Positions 25,347 to 33,526 of a DNA stretch of 64,000 bases are shown here, in pieces. The stretch's first letter is position 1. The number at the start of each line of letters is the position of its first letter. The notes below the pieces were generated by a model. That model did not search any database, had not been told where the DNA came from, and was given only the letters and a program-made list of their open reading frames with translations. The position numbers and the translations under genes are program-made. The DNA comes from DATJNI01 sp035508275 (GTDB taxonomy: Bacteria > Patescibacteriota > Saccharimonadia > Saccharimonadales > UBA4665), in assembly GCA_035508275.1 (NCBI GenBank), contig DATJNI010000019.1, positions 3,728 to 67,727 on the forward strand. Reading direction: 5' to 3'.

Positions 25347-26618
25347 CTAGAACCCTGCTAGGTGCTTTGCTTTTACAAACTCGAGCCAATTGGTCACGTT
25401 TGTAACGTCCGGGTAAGCATCTTGTTTACAGACGTGAACAGGATTAGGTAAAACTAGGCATTGTTTAACGCTGGCATAATACTTGGCGTGCTGATTTAAT
25501 ACGGTCATATTGTTAATATACCCACCTATAACAAACGGAAGGAGAATTGCTGCAGTGAGATAGAGACTAAACTTATCTGCCAGTATCTGCATTAACAGTA
25601 GAAGAATAGCGACAGTGTATAAAGTAGACACTATTACATACCTGCTTGCCAGGGCACCGTCGGGTCCGAAAATGCTTAACCTGGAATGCAAAGTTATTAT
25701 GTCGCTAGCGAGAACGAAGATCATTATCCCTAGAGGAAAGGCAATTTTGTCGTCGGGCATCTTATCTATTACACGCGCCTTGTATACCAGTAAGACAGAA
25801 ACTACGGTTATAACAACGCCCACAGTCACTGCTGTAGCTAAGTCTTGGCTAAATGACGAACCGATATATGCAAATATAAACTGTATGTAGTCGATGAAAT
25901 GTACCTTTAAAGGTCCCGGGGCAAGAAATTCATAGTGATAAAAGTAAAGGGCCAGTGAGAAAACAAAGCCAAGCGTCCATAAAAGTATTTTCTTTCTGCT
26001 GTATTTATTCGCAAAAAGCGGTATATAGCCGACTAGCCAGAAAACAAAACCGTTGCCCACACTAAACGTAGCAATAAAGCACAGTAGCGCAGCTGCTATA
26101 AGTTTCAGGTTTATCGATGCTTTTTGAAACTTTCTATCGAGCAGGGCTAGAGCTAAAACACCTGCTAGTACACAGAAGAGCCATTCTATTTGCCATCCCC
26201 AGAGCCAGTTCTCCCACTGATTTGGAGAAAATAACATTAGTGCCATTATGGGTAAGAAAATATATAGAGCAGCCTTTTTTCTGGCAGATTTCTTGGCATA
26301 CCATATAAATATAGAGAAAGTAGCAAGGGCTAGAACCCCATTTAAAAGCATCTCGACTTTAATATTCCATCGTGTAAATTCCCCTACTATTACGCTGAAT
26401 AGGTTTGGGAAAAATGGTCTATGCTCGTTGTGTTGATACCAAAGTAATTTTGTCGCTGTTACATAGTGATGAGCGTCAAGATTCTCGAAGACAGGCACTA
26501 GAGTCCATCCGTCTTGATAAGGCATGTCGACCGATTTAGTAACAATTATAGTTTCTATAAAGATAAAAGGAGCTAAAATTACCAACACCAACAGCGCTTT
26601 GGGTAAAAACTTCTTCAC
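25347..26618 (-). CDS. polytopic membrane protein, GT-C-like
   Basis: The 423-residue protein has about eleven membrane helices. The first outer loop carries YQDGWTLVPVFENL and then WYQHNEHRPFFPNL, conserved-looking polar residues between helices 1 and 2, as in GT-C-like proteins. The last 35 residues are soluble with two cysteines (CLVLPNPVHVCKQ) that could form a disulfide outside the cell. It heads a two-gene minus-strand operon and diverges from the anchored Gmad2-like gene at 26736. Function unknown beyond membrane location. Confidence 0.55.
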   Translation of the reverse strand: MKKFLPKALLVLVILAPFIFIETIIVTKSVDMPYQDGWTLVPVFENLDAHHYVTATKLLWYQHNEHRPFFPNLFSVIVGEFTRWNIKVEMLLNGVLALATFSIFIWYAKKSARKKAALYIFLPIMALMLFSPNQWENWLWGWQIEWLFCVLAGVLALALLDRKFQKASINLKLIAAALLCFIATFSVGNGFVFWLVGYIPLFANKYSRKKILLWTLGFVFSLALYFYHYEFLAPGPLKVHFIDYIQFIFAYIGSSFSQDLATAVTVGVVITVVSVLLVYKARVIDKMPDDKIAFPLGIMIFVLASDIITLHSRLSIFGPDGALASRYVIVSTLYTVAILLLLMQILADKFSLYLTAAILLPFVIGGYINNMTVLNQHAKYYASVKQCLVLPNPVHVCKQDAYPDVTNVTNWLEFVKAKHLAGF

Positions 26619-26648
26619 TTTAGTACCAATTCTACTTTATGGATTGTT

Positions 26649-26690
26649 AAAAACCAAACACCCTTACACTTTGGCTACTCCTTGGTTTTT
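26649..26690. repeat. inverted repeat in a divergent intergenic region
   Basis: AAAAACCAA at 26649-26657 is the perfect complement of TTGGTTTTT at 26682-26690, with a 24-nt loop. It lies between the divergent genes at 25347-26618 (minus) and 26736 (plus). TTGGTT at 26682 may double as a -35 with TAAAAT at 26704-26709. The repeat could act as an operator or an RNA hairpin; it is too loosely looped for a typical terminator. Confidence 0.35.
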
Positions 26691-26735
26691 TGTTAATATA
26701 TGTTAAAATACCGAAGGAAGAAAAAACAAATACCA

Positions 26736-27335
26736 ATGGTCGCTAAAAAATCTTCAAAACGTGTTCGCAAAATATCAACGCCCCTCAAAATTGTGGTTGG
26801 CTTGCTGGCTGTTATTCTGATACTTGCTGTACTTGATCTAACAAATACGATTACTTTACTTCATAAAACGACGCCTACTACTAAAAGGGTAGTTGTGGTA
26901 GGTAAACCAGTTCAGGCCCCCGTAACTAAAGCGACTGCTGGCAGTCAGACGGCATCTCAAAAGACAAACACCAATGATAACCTTGTTGCTAATGGAACCA
27001 TCACAAGTACAAATGGTACTGCCGTGCCGAATACAAACCCTAGTCAATGGGTCACTTCAGCTTCTGGCATAATAACGGTTAAGTCCCCCGTCGCTAATGA
27101 GCAGCTTGCTTCTGGCTCTACGCTCGCAGGCAGTGCAAAAGTGAGTCAGGTCGACTACACGTTGATCGACAATGTCGTGGGCGTGATTGACACGGGCTCA
27201 TTAAACGTAGTTAATGGTAACTTTTCAGGTACGCTAAACTTTCAACCCCAGGGTACCGGAGGCAGATTGGACGTTTATACAACCAACTCTCAGGGTGTAG
27301 AGTATAATGAGGTGCAAATTAATGTTTCGTTTTAG
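26736..27335 (+). CDS. membrane-anchored protein with Gmad2-like Ig domain
   Basis: The start at 26736 places the basic MVAKKSSKRVRK segment before a single membrane helix (about residues 18-36); an ATG at 26700 is the alternative. The GAAGGAAG ribosome-like site lies 15 nt before 26736, which is long. After a Thr/Asn-rich linker, residues 110-198 form a beta-rich domain with ITVKSPVANEQLASGSTLAG and a final VYTTNSQGVEYNE, resembling the Gmad2 immunoglobulin-like domain. Such domains are exported and thought to bind glycans or proteins. The gene overlaps the next by 14 nt, implying joint production with the secreted repeat protein. Confidence 0.65.
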   Translation: MVAKKSSKRVRKISTPLKIVVGLLAVILILAVLDLTNTITLLHKTTPTTKRVVVVGKPVQAPVTKATAGSQTASQKTNTNDNLVANGTITSTNGTAVPNTNPSQWVTSASGIITVKSPVANEQLASGSTLAGSAKVSQVDYTLIDNVVGVIDTGSLNVVNGNFSGTLNFQPQGTGGRLDVYTTNSQGVEYNEVQINVSF

Positions 27336-28923
27336 AGCCAGAGCGCTGCCCAGACTATTGATAGCAAGTCCGGCTCTATTACTGATTTTTTCCCTGGTAT
27401 CAATCCCTACTGTGGCTGCTGCTCCTGCCTATAATCCTTCTTATCTTATAGATGATGGTCTCTTTGAAAATTCATCAGCTATGAGTCCGAGCGATATTCA
27501 ATCTTTCTTAAATAACGAGAATAGTGGGCTTCGAAGTTATTCTGATGTTGAGAACTGCAACCCTACTACACCCACACAGCCGGATCCTTGGGCAAGTTCG
27601 TATTATTCTCATTGTGGCCAAACCGAATCCGCTGCTCAGATAATTTACGATGCCGGTCAAGCTTACGGCATTAATCCGCAAACAATATTGGCTACTATGC
27701 AAAAGGAGCAGTCCTTAGTAACAACTCCCAACCCGACTCAAAGCCAGCTTAATTGTGCAATGGGATATGATTCGTGTCATTCAGATTCTGATTTCTTCGA
27801 GCAAGTAGGCAATGGCGCGTGGCAGTTTAGAACCGATATTCAGTTAATGGGTGGTAATGATTGGTGGGGCTACACGCCTTCTAGTTACGCCTGCTCAAAT
27901 GGTTCTTCACTATATAGCACTGGTTTGTATCCCGGCAACACAGTAACCTTTGCCGACCCTGGCGGTACAGCAGAAGCTGTTACTCTCGCAGACTTTTCTA
28001 CCGCCGCTCTTTACTGTTACACACCTTACGTGGGCCCCATTACCCAAACAGGATATTCTGGTAGCTATAACTTTGTGCTTTATTTTGAGGAGTGGTTTGG
28101 ACCAACTACCTCATCAGCAGATTCGGATACTCTAAGCTTTGTCAGACTTAATTATTCTTCAGGCAATGTCCAAGATTTGGGCTATCCATCGGTTGCTGAA
28201 TATTATTATGCTAGTCGTTCTGATATATCCGGCTATCCATCTGTTTCGCCCGACGGGAATGTTATTCCTTTATATAGATCTAATGGCGATCTATGTTTCG
28301 TAAGATTGAATTATTCTGGAGGTAACGTGCAGCTAGTTTGTTACAGTGAAGCTAGTAATTTCACTCAGCTGGACGATAACGTAGTTACTGGTTATCCAGA
28401 TGTGGCAAATGATGGTAATGTTATCCCGCTCTTTAACGCTGCCGGTGACCTAAGCTTTGTCAGACTTAATTATTATACGGGCAATGTACAGGTTGTTAAC
28501 TATAGTGCAGCAAGTAACTATAGACAGATGGATGACTATATAATAAGTGGCTATCCTGACGTGGCAAATGATGGTAATGTCAGGCCTATATATAACCCAG
28601 TTAATAATGACCTATGCTTTGTCAGGCTAAATGATTCTTCAGGCAATGTCCAACTTGTCTGTTATGGTTCTGGAACTAACTATAGACAGATGGATGACTA
28701 TACGTATAGCGGTTACCCTGCCGTAGCCGGTGACGGTAATGTTATTCCTCGCTTTAAACCAGATGGTGACCTAAGCTTTATACGTCTTAACTACAGCTCA
28801 GGCGATGTCCAAGTAGTCGATTATAGCTCATCCACTAACTATACTCAGATGGATGAAAATATTGTGACTGGCTATCCTGATGTGGCAAACGATGGATCAG
28901 TCATACCTCTGTACAGTCGCTAG
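27322..28923 (+). CDS. secreted lysozyme-like protein with five C-terminal ~52-aa repeats
   Basis: The start is set at 27322 because GAGGTG lies 8 nt before it. The 533-residue product has a signal peptide (RFRARALPR, then a hydrophobic core, cut near AAA/APA at about residue 34). Residues 100-260 contain a lysozyme/transglycosylase-like helix pair with INPQTILATMQKEQSL, Glu 129 being a candidate catalytic residue, and six cysteines. Residues 271-533 are five tandem repeats with the core FVRLNYSSGNVQ and GYPDVANDGNV. Five repeats of about 52 residues would suit a five-bladed beta-propeller; this is inference. A role in cell-wall binding and cleavage, or in host attachment, is plausible. Confidence 0.7.
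   Translation: MFRFRARALPRLLIASPALLLIFSLVSIPTVAAAPAYNPSYLIDDGLFENSSAMSPSDIQSFLNNENSGLRSYSDVENCNPTTPTQPDPWASSYYSHCGQTESAAQIIYDAGQAYGINPQTILATMQKEQSLVTTPNPTQSQLNCAMGYDSCHSDSDFFEQVGNGAWQFRTDIQLMGGNDWWGYTPSSYACSNGSSLYSTGLYPGNTVTFADPGGTAEAVTLADFSTAALYCYTPYVGPITQTGYSGSYNFVLYFEEWFGPTTSSADSDTLSFVRLNYSSGNVQDLGYPSVAEYYYASRSDISGYPSVSPDGNVIPLYRSNGDLCFVRLNYSGGNVQLVCYSEASNFTQLDDNVVTGYPDVANDGNVIPLFNAAGDLSFVRLNYYTGNVQVVNYSAASNYRQMDDYIISGYPDVANDGNVRPIYNPVNNDLCFVRLNDSSGNVQLVCYGSGTNYRQMDDYTYSGYPAVAGDGNVIPRFKPDGDLSFIRLNYSSGDVQVVDYSSSTNYTQMDENIVTGYPDVANDGSVIPLYSR
28132..28920 (+). repeat. five tandem coding repeats of about 156 bp
   Basis: Units begin near 28132, 28290, 28449, 28612 and 28770. Each encodes L-(S/C)-FVRLNY...GNVQ...Y followed by MDD...GYP-V-DGNV-P. 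Units 1, 3 and 5 have LSF or a Cys-free pattern, while units 2 and 4 have LCF plus LVCY. This alternation suggests the array grew by copying a two-unit block. DNA identity between units is high, so slippage or recombination could change repeat number. Confidence 0.85.
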
Positions 28924-28939
28924 AGTTAAAGACTAGTGA

Positions 28940-30877
28940 CTATTTGAGACAGTTATAGAATGACACAGTAGTTGAGGGTTCGGCTATTACAGCAAATTGA
29001 TCTACCCTATCCGTAGTCTGGTGATACTCTAGGAGACTGATGAGTTGTGACCAGCTTCTAGGCAACTGGTTAATTAACAAGCCGTCGTTCGCTGTCTCCC
29101 TGACAAACCTTAGATATCTATGGGTACCGTCGGAATAGAGTAAATTAATGTTGAAAGGTCGTTCACGAACCAGTAAGGTTTTTAGTTTTTCCCTGACATT
29201 ATCTTTTATGCTTATATTTACACATTCTAAGTTATTAGTCTGGGGGACAACTGCGGAACCTACTCCGATATGAACCGGCGCACCATTATCTATGAAATTG
29301 GGAGACTGGGTTGGATGGGATATACGTTCTAGTAAGATGAATTGGCTGGTGCTGCTGACATATTTATACTTTGCAAGTATTACTTTAAGTGTGTTAGGCT
29401 CGTCCCATAAATCGGTTCTGCCGTCGATACCAGATACACCGTCGATACTAAAGCTGTGCCAAATAATGAAAGGTGGACCGTTGTTTTCAAAGAAATTGGC
29501 ATTATCTTCGTCAAACTGAGGTGTGTAAGACTCAAAGGAAAACGGCGACGGGCGATTATGCCAGTTCAAATTATTAGCGTATATAAGTGATGCTTCCCAC
29601 GGGTATATATCTACGCCTTGGTTGCCTATGAGTTTTATCATGCTCGAAGGTAAATGAGCATTGGATAAACCAGCATTGGTTTGAACTTTCCAGGTTTCTT
29701 CTTCCTTATGAATTTCAAAAAAATGTAATAGTCCATGAGTTTGTATGTTATTTATGGGGTTGGATAAGTTAGCCTGGAATTCACTAAAAGGTATTTGCGC
29801 GCCCCAAATGGCTATTACAGCACAGCCAAGTACCAAAACGGCGAATACTCCGTCATGCCATTTATTCTTGATGTTCAACGCATAAACTAACAGCACTAGT
29901 GTTGGTAAAACTGCAACCAAGGTAAGGATGTGGCCGTCTTCCCTAACAATTGAGTATTTCCAGACAATATAAAAGACAGGCAGCAAAAAGCTATAGTTTA
30001 GCGCCTTCTCTTTGAACGTTACTACTATCCAAATAAAGAATATTATGAATCCGGCCGCGGCAAATTTTGCCCCTACGGAAGTCATGGGAGTGATAGAGGA
30101 CATTGCGTCTTGAAAGCCGTTGCTCATACGTATATTGGCCACCAGGTAACTCACTATATCCGTTGTCCCTAGAATGAAGGCTATAACGGTTAAGAAAACA
30201 AGGTAAATGAAAATGACGAAAGCTAAGTTTTTTAGTCGTAACTTTATGTCCTCGTTTCGTTTCAAGTTAGCAAATGCTTCAGCAAATACAAGCGCTGCTA
30301 TGGATGCAGCTCCCTCAGTAAATTTGGTGAGCATTAATAGCGCACTGGCTAGTGGCAGCAATATTCTTAAATAGTTTTTGAGTGATTGAGGAGCCCTAAT
30401 ATATATAAAGAGGTAGATTAAAAATGTATTAAGGTAAAACCACTCTGGTATAGCCAATGATAAGGACAGCATTAAAATTAGATTTAAGAAATACTTTACC
30501 TTACCGATTTCAGAAAGATATAGTTTTGAAAACAAGTATATGCCGACGCCAGCAGCAAATACGGCTACAATCTGCCAGATCATCGTTCTGATAACATCTT
30601 GCGGTAAGAAATTATTTACCGCGTAACTAAAAGGACCATAAGTTGCTATAAAATGGTTACCAAAGGAAATCCTTTCTAAGGCTGCTTTTTCAACTCCATA
30701 TATAAAAGAAGGGTCAAGATTGCCATAAGACAGGCCTTGGAGCAAAGGTTTCAGCCAGAAGAGAGCAAGTCCTGCTACATATATAGCAGACTCAGCGATA
30801 GACCAATTAACTTTTTTATTTATAAATACACTAACATCTTGTGGTATGTGTTTTTGTTTTCTACTCCCTTTTGTCAC
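28940..30877 (-). CDS. large polytopic membrane protein with soluble C-terminal domain
   Basis: The 645-residue protein has about twelve membrane helices up to residue 370 and then an external soluble domain of about 270 residues. The first outer loop contains NLDPSFIYGVEKA and ATYGPFSYAVN; a TYGP motif at this place occurs in uncharacterised GT-C-like bacterial membrane proteins. It overlaps the upstream two-domain GT2 gene by 4 nt (coupled translation) and is the last gene of the aminosugar operon that starts at 35884. It could transfer the finished decorated sugar outside the membrane, but no activity can be proven. Confidence 0.55.
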   Translation of the reverse strand: MTKGSRKQKHIPQDVSVFINKKVNWSIAESAIYVAGLALFWLKPLLQGLSYGNLDPSFIYGVEKAALERISFGNHFIATYGPFSYAVNNFLPQDVIRTMIWQIVAVFAAGVGIYLFSKLYLSEIGKVKYFLNLILMLSLSLAIPEWFYLNTFLIYLFIYIRAPQSLKNYLRILLPLASALLMLTKFTEGAASIAALVFAEAFANLKRNEDIKLRLKNLAFVIFIYLVFLTVIAFILGTTDIVSYLVANIRMSNGFQDAMSSITPMTSVGAKFAAAGFIIFFIWIVVTFKEKALNYSFLLPVFYIVWKYSIVREDGHILTLVAVLPTLVLLVYALNIKNKWHDGVFAVLVLGCAVIAIWGAQIPFSEFQANLSNPINNIQTHGLLHFFEIHKEEETWKVQTNAGLSNAHLPSSMIKLIGNQGVDIYPWEASLIYANNLNWHNRPSPFSFESYTPQFDEDNANFFENNGPPFIIWHSFSIDGVSGIDGRTDLWDEPNTLKVILAKYKYVSSTSQFILLERISHPTQSPNFIDNGAPVHIGVGSAVVPQTNNLECVNISIKDNVREKLKTLLVRERPFNINLLYSDGTHRYLRFVRETANDGLLINQLPRSWSQLISLLEYHQTTDRVDQFAVIAEPSTTVSFYNCLK

Positions 30878-32736
30878 GTTTTAGTAACCTCAAATAGAGC
30901 ATTATCTCTATAAATATTTGGATTTAGATGTGGATCATTGTCTATTACGCTTTGCCATCTTTTCTTGAATAATTCTGTGGCTGTATCGTATTCTTTTGTA
31001 TCGCGCTTTGCTTTATCTGAGGGACGTCCTACGCTTATAGACTCATGATGTATTAGTTGAACGCTTGGATTATATATACTGCGATAACCTTTTTTACCAA
31101 GCCTAAGACAAAGGTCGACATCGTTATATGTAACTCTAAATAGCTCATCAAAGCCATTTACTTCGTCAAAGCGATCCTTTTTTATCATCATGCACGCTGC
31201 AGTTACCGCTGATACTTCATGCCTCGTATTGGCATAAAGATGCTGCAATGGGGACAGTTCGTTATCGTGTAATAGCGATAGAGAGTTGGCAGCCAATCCG
31301 CCAAATCCAATGCCTATGCCTGCATGTTGTATGCGAGGACTACCCGGGTAGTAAAGTTTGCAGCCCACAGGTCCTACCGTGTCTCTTTGTGCGTCACTAA
31401 GTAGCAACTCTATCCAGTTGGGGGTTATTACTTCTGTGTCATTATTAAGCATGACGAGAAACTTTCCGCCAGCCTTTTGGGCCCCAAAGTTGCAAGCCTT
31501 GGCATAGCTAAATGGCTTCTCCGACCAGTATAGAACCTTAATGTTTTTGTACGTTTTTTCAAGTTTTTTATACCAGTTAATAACCTGTCGGCTGTCAGAT
31601 CCTGTGTCAACTAAGATTATTTCTATATTCTTATATGTAGTCTTTTTTAGTATTGAATCAATGCAACGTTTTACTATTTTAAATTGGTTTTTGGTAGGTA
31701 TAACAATTGATACTTTAGGATTACCTTTAACTGGATATACGACTGTCCAGTAGTTCTCAGACACGCCTTGCATAACTTTAGCTGTACTTGCTCCGCGTTG
31801 TCGTAAGCTCTCTTCTAAGGCTTCTTTCTGAGCATTAACTACGTATGGTTTGGACTTTGTATTAAGCGCCGTTGAGGTTTCGCTCATTCGCCAGCTGTAT
31901 AGAACTGTTGGAATATGATGTATCTTCTTGGTGTTGTAGGCTGCCCGCAGAAATAAGTCCCAGTCTTGAGCGCCATCGTACTTACTTCGGAGCCCCCCTA
32001 TTTTATCTACGAACGTCTTTCTAAGTACAGCAAAGTGAGTTATATAGTTAACGCTTTCCAGGAACTCTGGGTTCCAATCGGGTTTGAAAAATGGATTTTG
32101 GTGGTCTTGGCGATTATATTGGACTTTCTCTTCGTCACTATAAATAAAGTCAAGCGACTTGTCTGAGTTTAAGGCCTTTACGACTTCAAATAAGGCATTG
32201 GGCCATAGTACGTCGTCGTGGTCAAACAGACCTACGAACTCGCCTTGAGCCATTGCAAGTGCATCATTTGTAGCTTGAGAAATATGGCCATTTTTTTCAC
32301 GAAATTTATACTTTATGCGATCATCTGTGTCTGCTAGCCTTTTAATCTCTTCTCTAACGTCTGAGTTAGTGGAGGCATCGTCAACTATGCAAAGTTCCCA
32401 ATTTGCATATAGTTGAGTTTTGACGGACATAATACAGTCATATAGATATATTATTTCTGTGTTATATGTGGGCACTAGTATTGAAATAAGAGGTTGGTAG
32501 GTAAGCTTTTCTAGCTCCTGCTGTTTTTCGTAGAGACTAACTGCGTCTGGGTAGTGATAACTGAGCCATATTTGGTATCTTGAATCCTCTGCTTTGCTAG
32601 TAGCTAAACTCATCTGCTCAAGTACCATATTTCTGACTACTCTTTTCAATCTTGGGCTTTTTCTAATAATTGAGCTCAGTGGTTTTAGGCCATAAGTTAT
32701 ACTTTTTCTGACGTATTTCTTAGAATCTTCCTTCAT
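30874..32736 (-). CDS. glycosyltransferase with two GT2 domains
   Basis: The 620-residue protein has two GT-A domains in tandem. The first (about residues 80-300) has ISILVPTYNTE, CIVDDAST and the metal site LFDHDD. The second (about 345-600) has VSIVIPTKNQF, VDTGSDSRQV and MLNNDTEV. The arrangement resembles rhamnan or O-antigen polymer synthases, where two domains add two sugars or two linkages alternately. A short N-terminal helical region precedes them. It sits between the methyltransferase and the membrane protein in the aminosugar operon. Confidence 0.88.
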   Translation of the reverse strand: MKEDSKKYVRKSITYGLKPLSSIIRKSPRLKRVVRNMVLEQMSLATSKAEDSRYQIWLSYHYPDAVSLYEKQQELEKLTYQPLISILVPTYNTEIIYLYDCIMSVKTQLYANWELCIVDDASTNSDVREEIKRLADTDDRIKYKFREKNGHISQATNDALAMAQGEFVGLFDHDDVLWPNALFEVVKALNSDKSLDFIYSDEEKVQYNRQDHQNPFFKPDWNPEFLESVNYITHFAVLRKTFVDKIGGLRSKYDGAQDWDLFLRAAYNTKKIHHIPTVLYSWRMSETSTALNTKSKPYVVNAQKEALEESLRQRGASTAKVMQGVSENYWTVVYPVKGNPKVSIVIPTKNQFKIVKRCIDSILKKTTYKNIEIILVDTGSDSRQVINWYKKLEKTYKNIKVLYWSEKPFSYAKACNFGAQKAGGKFLVMLNNDTEVITPNWIELLLSDAQRDTVGPVGCKLYYPGSPRIQHAGIGIGFGGLAANSLSLLHDNELSPLQHLYANTRHEVSAVTAACMMIKKDRFDEVNGFDELFRVTYNDVDLCLRLGKKGYRSIYNPSVQLIHHESISVGRPSDKAKRDTKEYDTATELFKKRWQSVIDNDPHLNPNIYRDNALFEVTKT

Positions 32737-32806
32737 AGTATTCTCTGTCTCTGCTTCTCCCTCAGCTCCGGTTATTAAATTATTATATCTTGATTAACTA
32801 TATATA

Positions 32807-33523
32807 TTAAGGACACTTTACGATGCAGGCTTGGCCGTTTAAGTTCTGTATGAATAGTTTGTCCTTGTCGTTTTTTATCTCGTTAATGAACTTGGCTATG
32901 CCGGGGCAGGCCGAAAGCATGCCGTAGTCGTCAAAGACGACAATACCGTATTTTGATACCTTGTCCCAAACATATTCAAAGGCGTCTTTAGTTGATTTAT
33001 ACACATCCAAATCTAGATAGACCAGACTAAACTTTTGATCATCTATGAAGTGGCCAGTATCTTCAGGGAATACACCTTTTAGTATCTTGTAGTTCGATAC
33101 CTTTAATTTTTTGTCTAGCAATTCCTTTACACCCTCTTCACTAGCATCAGAATGTGCACCATCAACATAGTGTTCCCAGCTAGATGACTTAACAACACCT
33201 TCAAAAGTATCCGCTAGATAGACGGTTTTATCGGGCACAGTTTTAGTAAAAATCCCGGCGGTTCCTCCCCTCCACGTACCAACTTCTAATATATTGCCAG
33301 GTATTTTTTTGGTTTGCTGAGCTAGTAAATACAGGGCATAGCAACGGTTTCTATCTACTAGGGTGTGCCTTCTTATGCTCTTATAGATTCTGCTGAATTC
33401 CTTTTCATCTAGCCATGGTGAGTCGTACGGGTAGCTATGTATAGGAGCATTATCATACTTAATGAGAGCATAGCCGTTTTTTTTATATTCAACTCGTTGC
33501 TCGTCTAAACTACTTCTTTTCAT
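32807..33523 (-). CDS. TylF/MycF-like sugar O-methyltransferase
   Basis: The 238-residue protein matches the macrocin-O-methyltransferase (TylF) family: ILEVGTWRGGTA (SAM-binding) near residue 77, ADTFEGV near residue 103, LVYLDLDVYKST near residue 168 and VVFDDYG near residue 197 (metal-binding acids). These enzymes methylate sugar hydroxyls using SAM and Mg2+. It starts 3 nt after the ATP-grasp/HAD gene, so it is tightly coupled with the amino-sugar genes and probably O-methylates the same sugar. Confidence 0.85.
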   Translation of the reverse strand: MKRSSLDEQRVEYKKNGYALIKYDNAPIHSYPYDSPWLDEKEFSRIYKSIRRHTLVDRNRCYALYLLAQQTKKIPGNILEVGTWRGGTAGIFTKTVPDKTVYLADTFEGVVKSSSWEHYVDGAHSDASEEGVKELLDKKLKVSNYKILKGVFPEDTGHFIDDQKFSLVYLDLDVYKSTKDAFEYVWDKVSKYGIVVFDDYGMLSACPGIAKFINEIKNDKDKLFIQNLNGQACIVKCP

Positions 33524-33526
33524 TAT

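Noticed and set aside
28132..28920. CRISPR array
   Set aside because: The regular units are in-frame coding repeats without unique spacers.
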